Shown piece by piece: positions 1-11,346 of a stretch of DNA of 64,000 nt. The stretch is taken from the NCBI GenBank assembly GCA_037043455.1, contig JAWPHD010005598.1:62001-126000 (forward strand), written 5' to 3'. Position 1 is the first letter of the stretch, and each line of letters begins with the position of its first letter. The translations under genes and the position numbers were made by a program. The stretch comes from Cyrtodaria siliqua. Lineage: Eukaryota; Mollusca; Bivalvia; Adapedonta; Hiatellidae. The notes below the pieces were generated by a model that worked only from the letters and a program-made list of their open reading frames with translations, made no database searches and was not told the DNA's origin.

Positions 1-369
1 GCTAAAATGTTCGTAGTATTGACTTTTAAATATTGAGTTCTGTTCAGTTCGGGGCTTTCAAATGTCCCTTTCATAGTATGTTTGCAAGTAGATTCACAAA
101 TTTGGCCGTACAGCTGTACAGATAGACATATATTTAATATTGAATTGAATGAACCTATCTCTAACCTAGATATAATAAAATGTTAAAAATTTCAGAGGAG
201 TTTACACAAAAACAAATTACCAACAAAACAAAATAAACGAAGATGCGTTATTATTAATTTTGATGAATTTACTGGGCCTGGTACACTCTGGACTTGTTAC
301 TGCGATAATTATTATTTTGATCAGTTTGGTATAATTCCACCATAAGAAGTTTAACTTACATGCCCAATA
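1..369. other. AT-rich flank, nothing recognised
   Basis: No open frame, repeat unit or RNA signature was recognised before the start of the repeat element that begins near 370. Confidence 0.5.
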
Positions 370-1009
370 TAAAATAGACAAGAGGCCCAAGAGGGCCTGT
401 GGACGCTCTACTGGCTAAAACAGCTCTTATAGATTTAGATAGATATAGCTAGATATAGCTCTCTTCTCCTATAGATTTAACAAAGGAAATATGTTTATAG
501 CATTTTTCAACAAATCAAGGGCCATAACTCTGTTATTACTAACAAGATCTAGCTGTTTTTCGAAATTGTCCAAGATTTCATTGATATACTGCGCTTTGCA
601 CAACTAGACATCATACGGAGGCTTCCTGCCAAATTTCGTAGAAATCCAACAAGCCGAGTAGCGCCGACAAGAAATTTAAAATAAAACTCAGTCAAAAATC
701 AGCGAACTGGAACAAAATCATGATATGCACAACTGGACATCTTACCGATGCTTCCTGCCAAGTTTCGTCGAAATTCAACAAGGCATTTAAGATGAGTAGC
801 GCAGACAAGAAATTTTAAAGTAAGTGTCAAGTAATTAAAAAGATAATGAATTTTCTTTTTAAAAAAATTCAAAAAAAAATTCAAATCTATCAAAAAAAAA
901 AAAAGAAAAAAAAAAAAATAGAAACAAAAAAAAAAAATTAAAACATTTAAAAAAAAACAAAAAAACAAAAAAAAAAAATGTAATTAAAAAAAAAAAAAAA
1001 AAAAAAAAG

Positions 1010-1041
<32 letters not shown>

Positions 1042-2723
1042 TGTTACCCCCGGAGCGCGTCCAAATTTGACACCAGGGTCACCATTTGAACAAACTTGGT
1101 ATAGGACCTTAAGCTGATGGTACATGTAATACAAGAGAGCTCTGTGCCATGTGGTTCCAGAGAAGAAGATGTTTTTCAGTTTTTCCCTATACAAACCTAA
1201 GTAAAACTATGACCCCCACGGTGGGGCCAAATGTGACCAAACTCCCAGGGTGGGGCCAAATGTGACCGATGGGTCACCATTTGAACAAACTTGGTAGAAG
1301 ACCATAAGCTTATAGCAAATGCAAAATATTAAACCTCTGGCTCTTGCAGTTTCAGAGAAGAAGATTTTTTCAGTTTTTCCCTATACATGTCTATGTAAAA
1401 GATATGACCCTTGGGGCGGGGTCAAATGTGACCCCAGGGTCACCATTTGAACAAACTTGGTAAAGGACCATAAGCTTATAGCAACAGCAAAATATTAAAC
1501 CTCTGGCTCTTGCAGTTTCAGAGAAGAAGATTTTTTTAAGTTTTTCCCTATACATGTCTATGTAAAACATGTGACCCTTGGGCCGGGGCCAAATGTGACC
1601 CCAGGGTCACCATTTGAACAAACTTGGTAAATTACCATAAGCTTATAGCAACAGCAAAATATTAAACCTCTGGCTCTTGCAGTTTCAGAGAAGAAGATTT
1701 TTTAAGTTTTTTCCTATACATGTCTATGTAAAACATGTGACCCTTGGGGTGGGGGCCAAATGTGACCCCAGGGTCACCATTTGAACAAACTTAGTAGAGG
1801 ACCATAAGCTGATGCTACATGTAATACATGAGAGCTCTGTGCCATGTGGTTCCTGAGAAGATTTTTTTTCTTCAGTTTTTCCCTATACAAGCCTATGTAA
1901 AACTGTGACCCCGGGGTGGGGCCAAATGTGACCCCTGGGTCACCATTTGAACAAACTTGGTAGAGGACCACAAGCTCATAGCAAATGCAAAATATTAAAC
2001 CTCTGGCTCTTGCAGTTTCAGAGAAGAAGATTTTTTTAAAGTGTTTACCTATACATGTCTATGTAAAACATGTGACCCTCGGGGCGGGGCCAAATGTGAC
2101 CCGAGGGTCACCATTTGAACAAACTTGGTAAAGGACCATAAGCTTATAGTAAATGCAAAATATCAAACCTCTGGCTGTTGTAGTTTCCGAGAAGAATTTT
2201 TTTTTTTTAAAAATCCTATATAAGTCTATGTAAAACTGTGACCCCCGGGGCTGGGACAAATTTGACCCCAGGGTCACTATTTGAACAAACTTAGTAGAGG
2301 ACCATAAGCTGATGCAACATGTAATACATGAGAGCTCTGTGCTATGTGGTTTCAGAGAAGAAGATTTTTTAAAGTTTTTCCTATATGTCTATATGGAAAA
2401 CATGCAAAACCTCAATATACAAACTTTGGACCCCCGGGGCACGGGCATTTTTTACCCTGGGGACTTTATTTGAACAATCTTGATAGGCTATGCCTTTGCG
2501 ATCATTTTAAAAGAAAAACTGTTGAAATCTGTCCAGCGGTTCTGGAGAAGAAGATTTTTTAAGGTTTCGACTATATATGGTAATGGCAGCCATCTTGGAT
2601 GTAGTGCTGACCTAATTTTAACAAATCTAAAAAGCATTTATCTAAGGATCATCCATGTGAAGTTTGGTCAAAATTAACCAAGCGGTTTCTGAGGAGAAGT
2701 CGTTTGAAGAAAAGTTAACGGAC

Positions 2724-2758
<35 letters not shown>

Positions 2759-2813
2759 ACAACACACCATCCCATAAGCTCTGCTGGCCCTTGGCCAGTA
2801 GAGCTAAAAACTA
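370..2813 (+). mobile_element. Pearl-like element with ~167-bp tandem core
   Basis: The element opens near CAAGAGGCCCAAGAGG (380) and closes at 2813 with a GACA/GACG-rich tail (2725-2760) and a terminal hairpin-like CTCTGCTGGCCC/GGCCAGTAGAG before AGCTAAAAA. Between these lie about eight tandem units, marked by CCATTTGAACAAACTTGG at about 1081, 1277, 1442, 1609, 1776, 1942, 2110 and 2274. This layout (unique ends, tandem 160-170 bp core, ACGG/GACG microsatellite, short hairpin end) matches bivalve pearl elements, which are regarded as non-autonomous Helitron relatives. That assignment is inference. No protein is encoded: the long A/T runs at 886-1036 produce only low-complexity frames. Confidence 0.65.
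886..1036. repeat. A-rich run abutting T-rich run
   Basis: An A-dominated stretch of about 120 bp switches at about 1010 to a run of more than 20 T, forming a near-perfect homopolymer foldback inside the pearl-like element. Length here is likely to be unreliable in the assembly. Confidence 0.7.
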
Positions 2814-3054
2814 ATAATAAATCAGTATCAAGATAAAACACAAGAGAGTAGTATGTGGAATTTTTTTGTTTATTTTTTATTTACAAGCTACAATACGGGA
2901 ACTAAGTCTAGGATAATCTTATACAATACATGTATTAAACACGCAATCAGATTTTATCTATAACTATAACTATATATATATGCGTTACTGTGCAAAGAAG
3001 AAATATTACAGATAATGTCAGTTTGCGAAGAATGGTAGATCAATGTTAAAATCA

Positions 3055-3640
3055 ACATGCGCATCATGTGAAATTATCAAAACACAATTTGTTAAAAGTA
3101 CAAAAGGTGAGAATATTGATATTCCTAAAAGCTTTGCTTTCTTTATTACCTAAAAAAGGGGTTAACATTTCCTGGTTATAAATATTGCGAACCGAGTAAT
3201 CCAATTAATAGTGGAGAACAATCAAATGAATTTTATGCTATTTTTAAAGATCATGATTATTATTATGATGAAACTTCTAATACTAAATGAATGTGTGATA
3301 AAAACATGCTGACTAGTTTTAGTCTAAGTCACTTTATTATCTCTATATCACTAAATTGCTAAGAACTTGAGTATTAAACTTTTTATAAGTACAAACTATA
3401 AACTTGGACTTGGCGCATCAGAGAAAATTACAAAATAGATATAGAAAAATATTAATTTCAACAAACAATTCAAAGTGGAATATGATGTTGGCCGTGATCC
3501 TTTTAGACACAAAATACTGCAAAATTAATAAACTAAAAAGATTACAGTTGGAATGGATACTAATAAATATGTTTAAAACAATGAAAGAAAATAAACAGAT
3601 ACTAAGTAAATTAAAATGTGAGATATATAATTTTATAGGT
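3055..3640 (+). pseudogene. Decayed Polinton/adintovirus-like fragment A (PLA2-like domain)
   Basis: Conceptual translation with frame changes shows a phospholipase-A2-like core. A lysine-rich lead (3077-3130) is followed by a Lys-Lys-Gly turn (about 3150), a degenerate calcium-loop-like stretch in which Gly-Pro-Gly is lost, and a His-Asp pair with following Tyr/Asp-Glu residues (about 3250-3280). It then ends in a stop near 3287. The same block recurs, better preserved, at 5860-6206. PLA2-like domains of this kind occur in parvovirus VP1 and in some Polinton/adintovirus-like elements. The piece is frameshifted and carries stops, so it cannot make a product. The lower half (3404-3640) is an open but unrecognised Lys/Asn-rich stretch. 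Confidence 0.5.
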
Positions 3641-3814
3641 TCTTAGTAAATAGTTTCATTTGTGGGAGGGGAATATAATACTACTACTTTTGTTAAAATA
3701 ATCTAACTCTATAATATAGGTAAAATAATATTATTTTATTGGATTTGTAAATGGGGCTTTATCCATAGTTAGTAGTATAGAATTAAATAAACTGGGTGTT
3801 CGAGCAACGTTTTT

Positions 3815-4010
3815 CCAATCGGTCCGCTCAAACAATTGTGAAATTTGTGGTGTGGGTAAGGTAGCAAATATGCCATTTAGTTTTTGAGACTGATTGGAAG
3901 TTTTTCTAGTAAGTTTGTTCAAATAATTGTAAAATGTGTGGTGTGGCCAAAAGGTTGGAAAATATGCCATTTATGTTTTGAGACCGATTGGGAAACTGCG
4001 ATGGAACCAC
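3815..4010 (+). repeat. Two-copy ~100-bp tandem repeat
   Basis: Two diverged copies share CAAATATGCCATTTA and GAGACTGATTGG/GAGACCGATTGG, at about 3868-3900 and 3958-3990. No function is suggested. Confidence 0.55.
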
Positions 4011-4379
4011 TCGTTTCTATACTACTGCTAGGTCAAGAAAAAGAAAGAAGAAAGCATGGATACAATCAAAAACTAGCCATGTCGGACTCGAGACAGCACT
4101 TGAATTATTTAAAAATGCTAAACGTTGCTTTTGAAACTCTATAGCTCCTATAGTATTCATCAGAAGTTACCGAACGTATTCAAAAGGGTAATATCAAAAT
4201 GGATACGTTTAAAACCAGGGATATTTGCTTCTGACACCCAATCCTGACCCCACTACCTTTCCCCTCCCAGCGCACTCAAACAGTTTCATTTTAGAGAATA
4301 GAAGCTCTGTTTTTCATTCAATTACTATCAAATTTGTCAGTCGATTTTATAAATGAGATAACAATTATTTTAAAAAACA

Positions 4380-4446
4380 ACAACATTAGGGACAACACAG
4401 CTTTAAACCAGTAGAGCGATATACGATAACTCGAGGGCCTCTTGTT
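4380..4446 (-). mobile_element. Terminal fragment of a pearl-like element
   Basis: CCAGTAGAGCG followed by GGGCCTCTTGTTTAAT is the reverse complement of the start motif seen at the other pearl-like elements (near 370, 10762 and 15245). Only the end is recognisable. Confidence 0.45.
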
Positions 4447-4715
4447 TAATTGAAAAAGACGACCAGGCCTACCGGCCTTCTTGACCGAGTTGTTTCAAGG
4501 TTTCGTGTCCTTTCTTGTTTTTGTATATAATCCAGGCAGCAACTAATAATAGTATACGTTAAAACAATAGTCACAATGGTTAATAAAGCCCAGTTCAAAC
4601 TATTCACGCGTACATAAAATAGTAACTGTTAACACATTGTTCTTGGCAAAAAACAGGTTCGCCACCTTCAACTACCAACCATCTTGTTCATGTTGAACAG
4701 AACACACATGTCTGT

Positions 4716-4823
4716 CTACTCGAGAACCACCTTCGTCAGGATCACTTCGTTATCAATCCGGATATTGTCGAAATAAGGCACCTCCTGACTGCGAACTAAT
4801 AAAGCGTTGCCATTCACGTTTAC
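4716..4823 (-). CDS. Galectin 1, exon 4 (C-terminal strands)
   Basis: This is the last coding exon, 108 nt in phase 0. It encodes VNVNGNALLV... through LTKVVLE and a TAG stop at 4716-4718. The acceptor is TTCCATTAG just upstream (4824 onward on the plus strand). It supplies the terminal beta-strands of the galectin fold: 'V-N-G' after the F-K splice, then I-R-I-D-N-E-V-x-L, the usual closing strand. The matching exon of galectin 2 is at 53508-53621. No clear AATAAA was found just downstream. Confidence 0.9.
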   Translation of the reverse strand, partial: VNVNGNALLVRSQEVPYFDNIRIDNEVILTKVVLE

Positions 4824-5105
4824 CTAATGGAAAAAAACGATTTTTTTTAATTACACGCTGATATTAATAACTAAACTAGTATAAAAAATGCACTAAATGC
4901 AGGTATGGATTACTACTTATCTTCTAATATTTACGCTCTATGCTTAATAAGTATGAATGCATATAAGGGAGATGGCTATACATGCAAGATACAATTTTAG
5001 GAGAGGTTCAATGAAATTAAGTGTAAGTGCTGTGTGCCTATTTTGACATTTAACCCGTTTCTCTGTATATAAAAATAGCACACTAATTGTACAGTTCATA
5101 TATAC

Positions 5106-5325
5106 CTTAAATGAGTTGCATTCCACAATAATAGTTATCTCGAATTCTTTCTCTATTTCGAAGGGGAACAGAAGAACCCGACCATCCTCTCGACCCTGTC
5201 TCCCATTTCTCTTGTCGTTAGTCACGATCTTGTTTCGGTCGCCATAGCTGTCAAACCTGGCGTCGAACACAAAAGCAATATCTGATGGCTCATACTCGGA
5301 ACCTTTCTGCAGATAGATGCTGAAC
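5106..5325 (-). CDS. Galectin 1, exon 3 (carbohydrate-recognition core)
   Basis: The exon is 220 nt (one base plus 73 codons), with acceptor TTTGCCAG and donor AAG|GTATAT. It begins RFSIYLQKG and ends FEITIIVECNSFK, as typical galectin central exons do. The core sugar-binding segment reads FVFDARFD (family norm H-x-N-P-R), then VTND (V-x-N), then RQGRED (family norm W-G-x-E-x-R). The canonical His and Asn-Pro are absent, and the near-invariant Trp is replaced, while Arg, Asn and Glu remain. Its paralogue at 59431-59650 is exactly the same length. The product is a beta-galactoside-binding-fold protein with an atypical or altered ligand site. Galectins are usually soluble and leaderless, and they act in self/non-self recognition in molluscs. 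Confidence 0.93.
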
Positions 5326-5745
5326 CTGGCAAAGGTAATACAATAAATAGCAGACGACAACCATCGCTGGACATTCACGTCTCTCACCACAATTTTTTTT
5401 CCATCGAGTCCCATTGTAATGTTTTTGTTCGTGGCATAGAGATAAACACAATTTAAAACATATATGTATGCTTAAATTGTTCATGGTTGCGTGACATCCA
5501 AAATTTAGCGTAATAATATGACAAAAATACAACCCGGTGGTGACTAAACCCATGATGTGCAAAATGAGGCAGAATTAACCAGGCATTTTATATCAACATC
5601 AAATGTTTTCTCATCTCTTCCTAAAATGCTGCAGATTTAGAACCTGATAAGGATAAATCAGTGTTTGCTATGGAAGGTCCTATTAACCTACAGATAATGA
5701 AAACAGCATAACATCATATTTTATTTAATCATATTTTATATATGA

Positions 5746-5838
5746 GGAACCAACGTTTGATTGATTACGTTATCCCTCCATTCATAATCCATTCATCATG
5801 AATGGAGTGATAACGTAATCAATGAAACGAGGGTTCCG
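5746..5838. repeat. Imperfect inverted repeat (~39-bp arms, 14-bp loop)
   Basis: GGAACC...GATTACGTTATC (from 5746) pairs with GATAACGTAATC...GGTTCC (to 5838) around a short loop, with several mismatches. It lies directly before Polinton-like fragment B in the third (exon 2-exon 3) galectin 1 intron. It could be a residual terminal hairpin or a small MITE. Confidence 0.7.
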
Positions 5839-5859
5839 ACGATGTGTTAAAAGCAACAG

Positions 5860-6206
5860 GTGCACCTTGTGGTATTACTAAAACACAATTTGTTAAAAGC
5901 ACACAAGGTGGAAACATTTATATCCTTAACGCTTTACTACCTGTATTGCCTAAAAAGGGGTTAACAATTCCTAGTTATTAATATTGCGGTCCGGGTAACC
6001 CACTTAAAAGCGGGCAACCCTCAAATGAATTAGATGCTATTTTTAAAGATCACGATTATTTTTATGATGAAAATCCTGGTAATAAATCGATGTGTGATAA
6101 AAACATCCTGACTAGGTTAAAAGCAAGTAAATCCAAATCACTTGGTGAACAAATTGCTAAAACCCCGATTGTTAAGCCGGTTATTAGTATAAAATATAAA
6201 TTTTAA
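5860..6206 (+). pseudogene. Polinton/adintovirus-like fragment B, PLA2-like domain
   Basis: One frame runs through 5860-6206 with a single internal stop at 5979-5981. It encodes a phospholipase-A2-like domain with a Lys-Lys-Gly turn (about 5955), the Cys-Gly-Pro-Gly-Asn calcium-binding loop (about 5985-5999), and the His-Asp dyad with Tyr-Asp-Glu following (about 6050-6072). A basic Ser/Lys tail follows before the stop. Such domains are known from parvovirus capsids (endosomal escape) and from Polinton/adintovirus-like genomes. The copy is broken by the stop and lacks a start, so it is an old insertion in a galectin intron. Confidence 0.65.
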
Positions 6207-6239
6207 CTTTTGATATCAACTTGGACTTTGAGCGCCAAA

Positions 6240-6640
6240 AAAAACAAGACAATGCGTTGAGATGGACGAACAGACTAGCCGATGAACTTTTACGAAGAAA
6301 TTTCACTCAACCCCGTGTGATTGTTAATAAAATATGGTCGGCTGATTTAGTAGATATGCCGCGATTTTCAAAATATAATAACGATATTTAATACTTGCTT
6401 ACTGTTATTAGTGTATTTTTTTTTTTTTTTTTGGGTTATGCCAGCTCCAAATAAAACTGGTACAGAAATTATAATTAGCAATGTCCTTAACCATGGACCT
6501 ATGAAAACCATTACGGAAACGGCTGTCTTTGGCACCCGAATAACAGGCGACATCACAAACATAAAAGGGTTGACAATGTGGCTACTGACTTTAAATAGCA
6601 GGGAGAAGTTATTTGTTCATTTCACTGATTATATATAAGA
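6240..6640 (+). pseudogene. Polinton-type (F54H12.3-like) integrase fragment
   Basis: From about 6263 the frame reads a Leu-Ala-rich helix, a basic R-x-x-F segment, then W-S-A-D-L-V-D-M and S-K-Y-N. This is the first catalytic Asp region of rve-type integrases of Polintons. A stop at about 6389 and a frame slip at the T18 run (6418-6435) interrupt it. In another frame, W-V-M-P and N-K-T-G-T-E-I (6436-6470) match the next conserved block. The later catalytic residues are not recognisable. Together with the PLA2-like piece just upstream, this marks a decayed Polinton/adintovirus relative. Confidence 0.6.
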
Positions 6641-6756
6641 AATTCAAACGTGTTTGAATTGGTGATATTAGATAGTAAAATGGCGCCTTGTAGGTTTGAC
6701 CCCAGTATTTTATTAATATCATCTGCAGTGCCTTCTTTTCGTTATGTAGTATTTAC

Positions 6757-6860
6757 CTGGACGCGCCCTTTGGGGCATGGCCCTGGATGCTGATATTCTT
6801 GAAATGGTTAGTACCAGCATTCAGGGACGCAGTATTCATGGACGCTACGAATGGGACCGA
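6757..6860 (-). CDS. Galectin 1, exon 2 (N-terminal strands)
   Basis: The exon is 104 nt, phase 0 in and phase 2 out, with acceptor ATTTTCAG and donor CCAG|GTAAATAC. The translation starts SVPFVASMNT, contains ISIQGHAPKGAS, and joins in frame to RFSIYLQKG of the next exon. V-P-F and I-x-I-x-G-x-x-P are the standard first strands of galectins. It is 21 nt longer than the paralogous exon 61848-61930, with extra residues between the first two strands. The frame is fully open. Confidence 0.88.
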
Positions 6861-7035
6861 CTGAAAATGTAAGCACAGCAATGTTAGCATGGTCGTCTCA
6901 AGAAAGTTGGGGTTGTGGGCTGGGGAATCATGTTTCTTATTGTTTAATTAAAAAGGCATCCAAACGGCATCGCCAACATGAAACAATACATTCCCATAAA
7001 GGAGACATCTTGTCCTCGAGGAGTTTTACAAATTA

Positions 7036-7125
7036 GTTCTTTCAACAGTCCTGCGACACCAGCGAGTTCTTTCAACAGTACTCCTACACCAGCGAGTTCT
7101 TTCAACAGTCCTCCGACACCAGCGA
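7036..7125 (+). repeat. 30-bp minisatellite, 3 copies
   Basis: The unit AGTTCTTTCAACAGTCCT plus CCGACACCAGCG is repeated three times in the galectin 1 first intron. The in-frame S-S-F-N-S-P-P-T-P-A repeat is a by-product of the 30-bp period, and no coding context was found. Confidence 0.8.
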
Positions 7126-8689
7126 AGTCCCGAAAGATTGTCCCAAAAGACTGTCCTACAGTCAATGTGAAACTTGGCTTCAAGAAGCGTCACGTGTATC
7201 TTGATTTATTGATTTATGTGAGTCATTACGCTCGCCATCATGAACCACGCAGAGATGCAGGACATCCCTTACAGCTTGGCTTCACAAAAGGACGCGATAC
7301 ATAGCTCATTCAATACATCAACGATTTTTTCATTATGGGCTTATCGAAAGCCTTTGGACAAGGTTGGGCACACGCTTTCTTATACATGCGCTGCGACGCT
7401 ATTGTACTGAAGAAAAAGCAAACAAGTGTAATGAGAGTGGGACATGATCTGCAATAGTCGGTAACATTTTTCCACATCGAAGGATGTAGCCTATATGTCT
7501 CATGTATCAAAAGCATGGAAGGGAGGCTCTCACCGGCTACAACAACCTTGACTGCACAGGTCTGTGTTTTTTCCGAATTTATTCGACAGGATTGTGAGGG
7601 ATAAAATATTTGGAGGGTTAACATCCTGGTCCAGCATTTTTGACTGCAATTCAGTTAAATCTGTGTCGAGAGGGACATTGTGGATAACTCCCTCTCTGAT
7701 TGTATTGGGGGGAATAAATGCCTCTACTGGAATGGAATTTATTCATCCGTCTTTTATTATTGATTGCATTATGCTTGTTTTATGTGTGTCATAATTGTAG
7801 TCTGGTATGTATAAGCCATATAGGGGTCAAATTGTGGACTTCCGGAAGAAAGCATGAAACGTTGCATGGTTATACCTTAGGATATGTACTTAAAATAAAA
7901 TACAAGAGACAGGCGTGAGGACCCCTCTTTATTGTATACTTTCATATTGTCCCGTTTAGTATGCATTGAGCTAAGTGTGCAATATTGATATTGCATCCGG
8001 AACTTTTTCTCGCGCTTGCTAAGAGCCACGAAATAGAAATAAGGAACTGCTGTCAAATAAAAGAACGGAATCCTGCCTATAGTGTCAACAAAAAAAACGA
8101 CGTGTTTTTGTACAAACTTTTGTGGCAGAAATAATTGAAATGGTCACTCACCCACTATTTTTAACGTTATCGAATAGTAGTTTGAAGTTTTTTTAATGAC
8201 GTCATCCGACGTCGACGTCGTTTTCGCGCAAAATAATCATCCACACAAAATGAAACTGAATGACATTATAGGAATTCCATCGAAAGCCATAAAAATAACA
8301 CAAATATAATGAAAAGTAATAGTCATACAATTAGCATTGATCGAAAACAATATGAAAGTATACAAGCTCGTCGTCCTTTGCCAAAACAACTCGTTCCAAG
8401 TAATATTTAGCCATACAAATTCAGTAACCTATAATACCAGTACAATGAGGCCATAAAAGGGGTATCTGATGTTTCCAGATAAACAATAATATACTGCTTT
8501 TACTGGATCTCTTATGAAAGTAATGTATGCATTCTACATTTATAACATTGTAAGTACCATTTAATAATTGTACTATCATTTCAAATATATATTTGTCACC
8601 ATAGCAACAACAGTCTCAGATAAAAACGTATATTTTTAATTTATAAAAATAACTGCATCTTCGCAAATTCCATTTTTTACCAGTTCATT
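7126..8689. other. Intronic sequence, nothing recognised
   Basis: This is non-repetitive AT-rich DNA inside the proposed galectin 1 first intron. Short open frames are present but show no family resemblance and no splice-site support. Confidence 0.4.
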
Positions 8690-8935
8690 TGAAAAAGCTT
8701 GACAGTTTATTACCTTAGGCTATCATTTCAAAACAGTGTTTGCAGTTTCTGAGAAGATTTTTTATTGTTTATTATTTCTATTTTTAGTAACAGAGGCCAT
8801 CTTGGCACTCATGTTGACCCAATTTTAACAAACTTGAATGACACTGGGTCATTTCAAGGATTGTTCATGGTCAAAATTATTTTAAAGCAAATATTAAGGA
8901 AGGAAGGCAGGCAGTCGAATGGTAATCCCAATAGC
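8690..8935 (+). mobile_element. Pearl-like element fragment
   Basis: The stretch with GGCCATCTTGGCACTCATG and CCAATTTTAACAAACTTGAA resembles the end portion of the first element (2585-2690), including a short GGAAGGCAGGCAG tail. It is truncated at both sides. Confidence 0.4.
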
Positions 8936-8975
8936 TCATATTTGAACGCTGCTTAATTAAAAAATGTGTGCGTCA

Positions 8976-9144
8976 TAAGAGAGAGAGAGAGACAGAGACA
9001 GACAGAGACAGACTGACAGACAGACAGACAGACAGACAGACAACAGAGAGAAAGAGAGACAGAGACAGAGAGAGACAGAGAGAGACATAGAGAGACAGAG
9101 ATAGACAGCGACACAGAGACACATAGAGAGAGATACAGAGACAT

Positions 9145-9213
<69 letters not shown>

Positions 9214-9393
9214 CAGAGAGCGAGACAGTGACAGAGACAGTGACATAGACAGGGACACAGATAGACATAGACAGAGAGAGAGACAGAGAGACAGCGACAG
9301 AGACACAGAGAGACAGACAGCGACAGACAATGACATACAGAGACAGACAGAGACAGAGACAGAGAGACATACAGAGACAGAAACAGAGACAAA
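8976..9393 (+). repeat. (GACA/GAGA)n microsatellite, left half
   Basis: About 415 bp of mixed GACA and GA units. It resumes in the same strand orientation at 23156, so the palindromic element split a once continuous microsatellite. The last six bases, GACAAA (9388-9393), are the left target duplication. Long Ser/Leu/Val-only open frames on the minus strand here are artefacts. Confidence 0.92.
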
Positions 9394-10761
9394 ACTACAA
9401 GCCCGTCACTTTAAAGTCATGATTGACAGGTGAAGCCACGCCCCCAGCGGATGACGTCACGCATAAATTATAGAAAGTGTATCTATAAATAGATCCGTAT
9501 CTAAGGTGACCTCGAATAGGTACGCGTTTCGACATTTTTTTTTAACGAGCGCGCCTGATTTGATAAGTCAAAAGGAGTTTTGTGGAGTATGCATTTCCTA
9601 CAATACAGTGCTATAATTATTAATTATAAATTACAACAAGTTTTACAAAAGCAACGGAGTAATCACCAAGTTATAAATTATTGTCACACGTGAACATTCG
9701 GGATGATTCTACAAGTTTAATATAGCTATCCTGGGTGCGTAACCAGAGTTAGGAAAATACCATCTCTGGGTCTTTTGTTCAGTGACATTTATTTTGGTCA
9801 TACATTTTGATCAATTTAATATAGAAATAATGTATTTTGAACATTTCTAAAAGAATGACCAATCCTGATGTACTCCCTTTAAGTAATCCATAATTCCAGT
9901 ATACGTTTCCTGATTAAACATTTTAGTTCATATTGATTTAAAACAAAATATTGAATTAATCCATGACAAACAACTATACAATCAATAAAGTCCAACGGTT
10001 TAAAACTATATAAATATATATATTAATCCTTTTTTTTTGTGTTTGTGAAATAACACTTTCGTATTTGTTTTCACGATTCTATCCGAATAAATCTCGCTTT
10101 TAAATGTATATGAAATATATATTGCGATTTAAATTAATATATTCGAAATGTTAAGCCTCCTTTAGAAATACGTGATTGTCACGGTGGATAAAACAGCATC
10201 TCCCACTAGGTCAAGTGTATACATCTTGTATATTTTCGGAAAAAAACAGCGATTTATAGAAAGCTGATACACTGATGAAAATGTACCTAATTGTAAAATC
10301 GTTATACCTATTTATTTTGAAAACTAAAGCGATGACCCTAGGCATATAATACATTTTTAGAAAGGTCTGTGATAAGAGAACTGTTTTTTTTTCTGAATCA
10401 AAAATCTCTTTTTTTTTTGAGTTTAAAAATAAGTTTAGAAAATTTTAAATGTTTCTATTTGCCGTTTAGAATTATTTCAATTTTGAAACTATATATATCG
10501 AATGAAAGGCCATTTTTAAAGACTGGAATATCGATACTTGCATAGTATTCGGATAGTAAACGGAATCCGTCTCCAGCTTCGACGGACGCTGAACAGGTCA
10601 ATGAAAAGGATTATAAAGGCTTACATATACATCTTTTTAAACAGGTTAGATAGCATTGACATTGTACTCCACCATCGTATTGAATCCTAATTCGAGTATT
10701 CTAGAATGACGTGTGTAAGGTGGACGTAATTATCTTTGCTGTCACTGTAGGGCAATTAAAC

Positions 10762-11285
10762 AAGAGGTCAATGACCTTGGAGCTCTACTGAAAGGTTTTT
10801 GATAGCTAGATCAGCATTCCTGTGAAGTATCATGAAAATCCGTCAAGTAGTTTCAGAGGAGTAGTCGCTACAAGTTTTTACTAAATAACTCTATGTAAAC
10901 AAAGATGGCCACTGGCAGCCATGTTTAACATCGAATCAAAACGATTTTCGACAAGGACCAACATCATGTCATGCTGATCATTTTAGAAAAAGTCCCATAT
11001 CAATATCACTTAGAGTTTTCAAGGAGTAGTCGCTACAAACTTGTTTGTTTAAAAATCTATTTTTAGATTTGGCGGCCATATTGGATTTCACATCAACATG
11101 AATGTTTTGCTAGGATCAACTAGACTTCATGGGCAATATTTCTGTAAAGTTTCATGAAAATCCATTCAGTAGTTTCAGAGGAGTAGTCGCTACAAAAAAA
11201 AAATTGACGGACGGACGGACGACGGACGCCGCACCACGGCATAAGCTCTGCTGATCTCTGATCTCTGATCAACAGAGCTAAAAAA
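10762..11285 (+). mobile_element. Pearl-like element nested in left arm
   Basis: The start AACAAGAGGTCAATGACC is followed by units with AGTTTCAGAGGAGTAGTCGC at about 10850 and 11173, an (ACGG)n tail at 11209-11225, and an end hairpin around TCTGATCAACAGAGCTAAAAA. A mirrored copy at the same place in the right arm shows that it was present before the arms were duplicated. Confidence 0.7.
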
Positions 11286-11340
11286 TAAATAATTATATTG
11301 TACTAAAAGAGGCTAAAACACATGGTAAGTGCAGTTTACT

Positions 11341-11346
11341 TTTATT
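11341..11346 (-). terminator. Poly(A) signal of left zinc-finger copy
   Basis: TTTATT on the plus strand reads AATAAA on the minus strand. It lies about 670 bp downstream of the left gene's stop and mirrors AATAAA at 14676-14681 in the right arm. Confidence 0.5.

Noticed and set aside
699..1194. Phe-rich and Lys-rich frames near the homopolymer runs
   Set aside because: They are made by poly(A)/poly(T) stretches in a pearl-like element.
6978..7304. 108-codon plus-strand frame with SSFNSPPTPA repeats
   Set aside because: Created by a 30-bp minisatellite in the galectin intron. The rest of the frame matches nothing.
8953..9392. Long minus-strand open frames rich in Ser, Leu, Val and Cys
   Set aside because: They are translations of the GACA/GAGA microsatellite. 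All three frames are open and the same occurs at 23095-23579.
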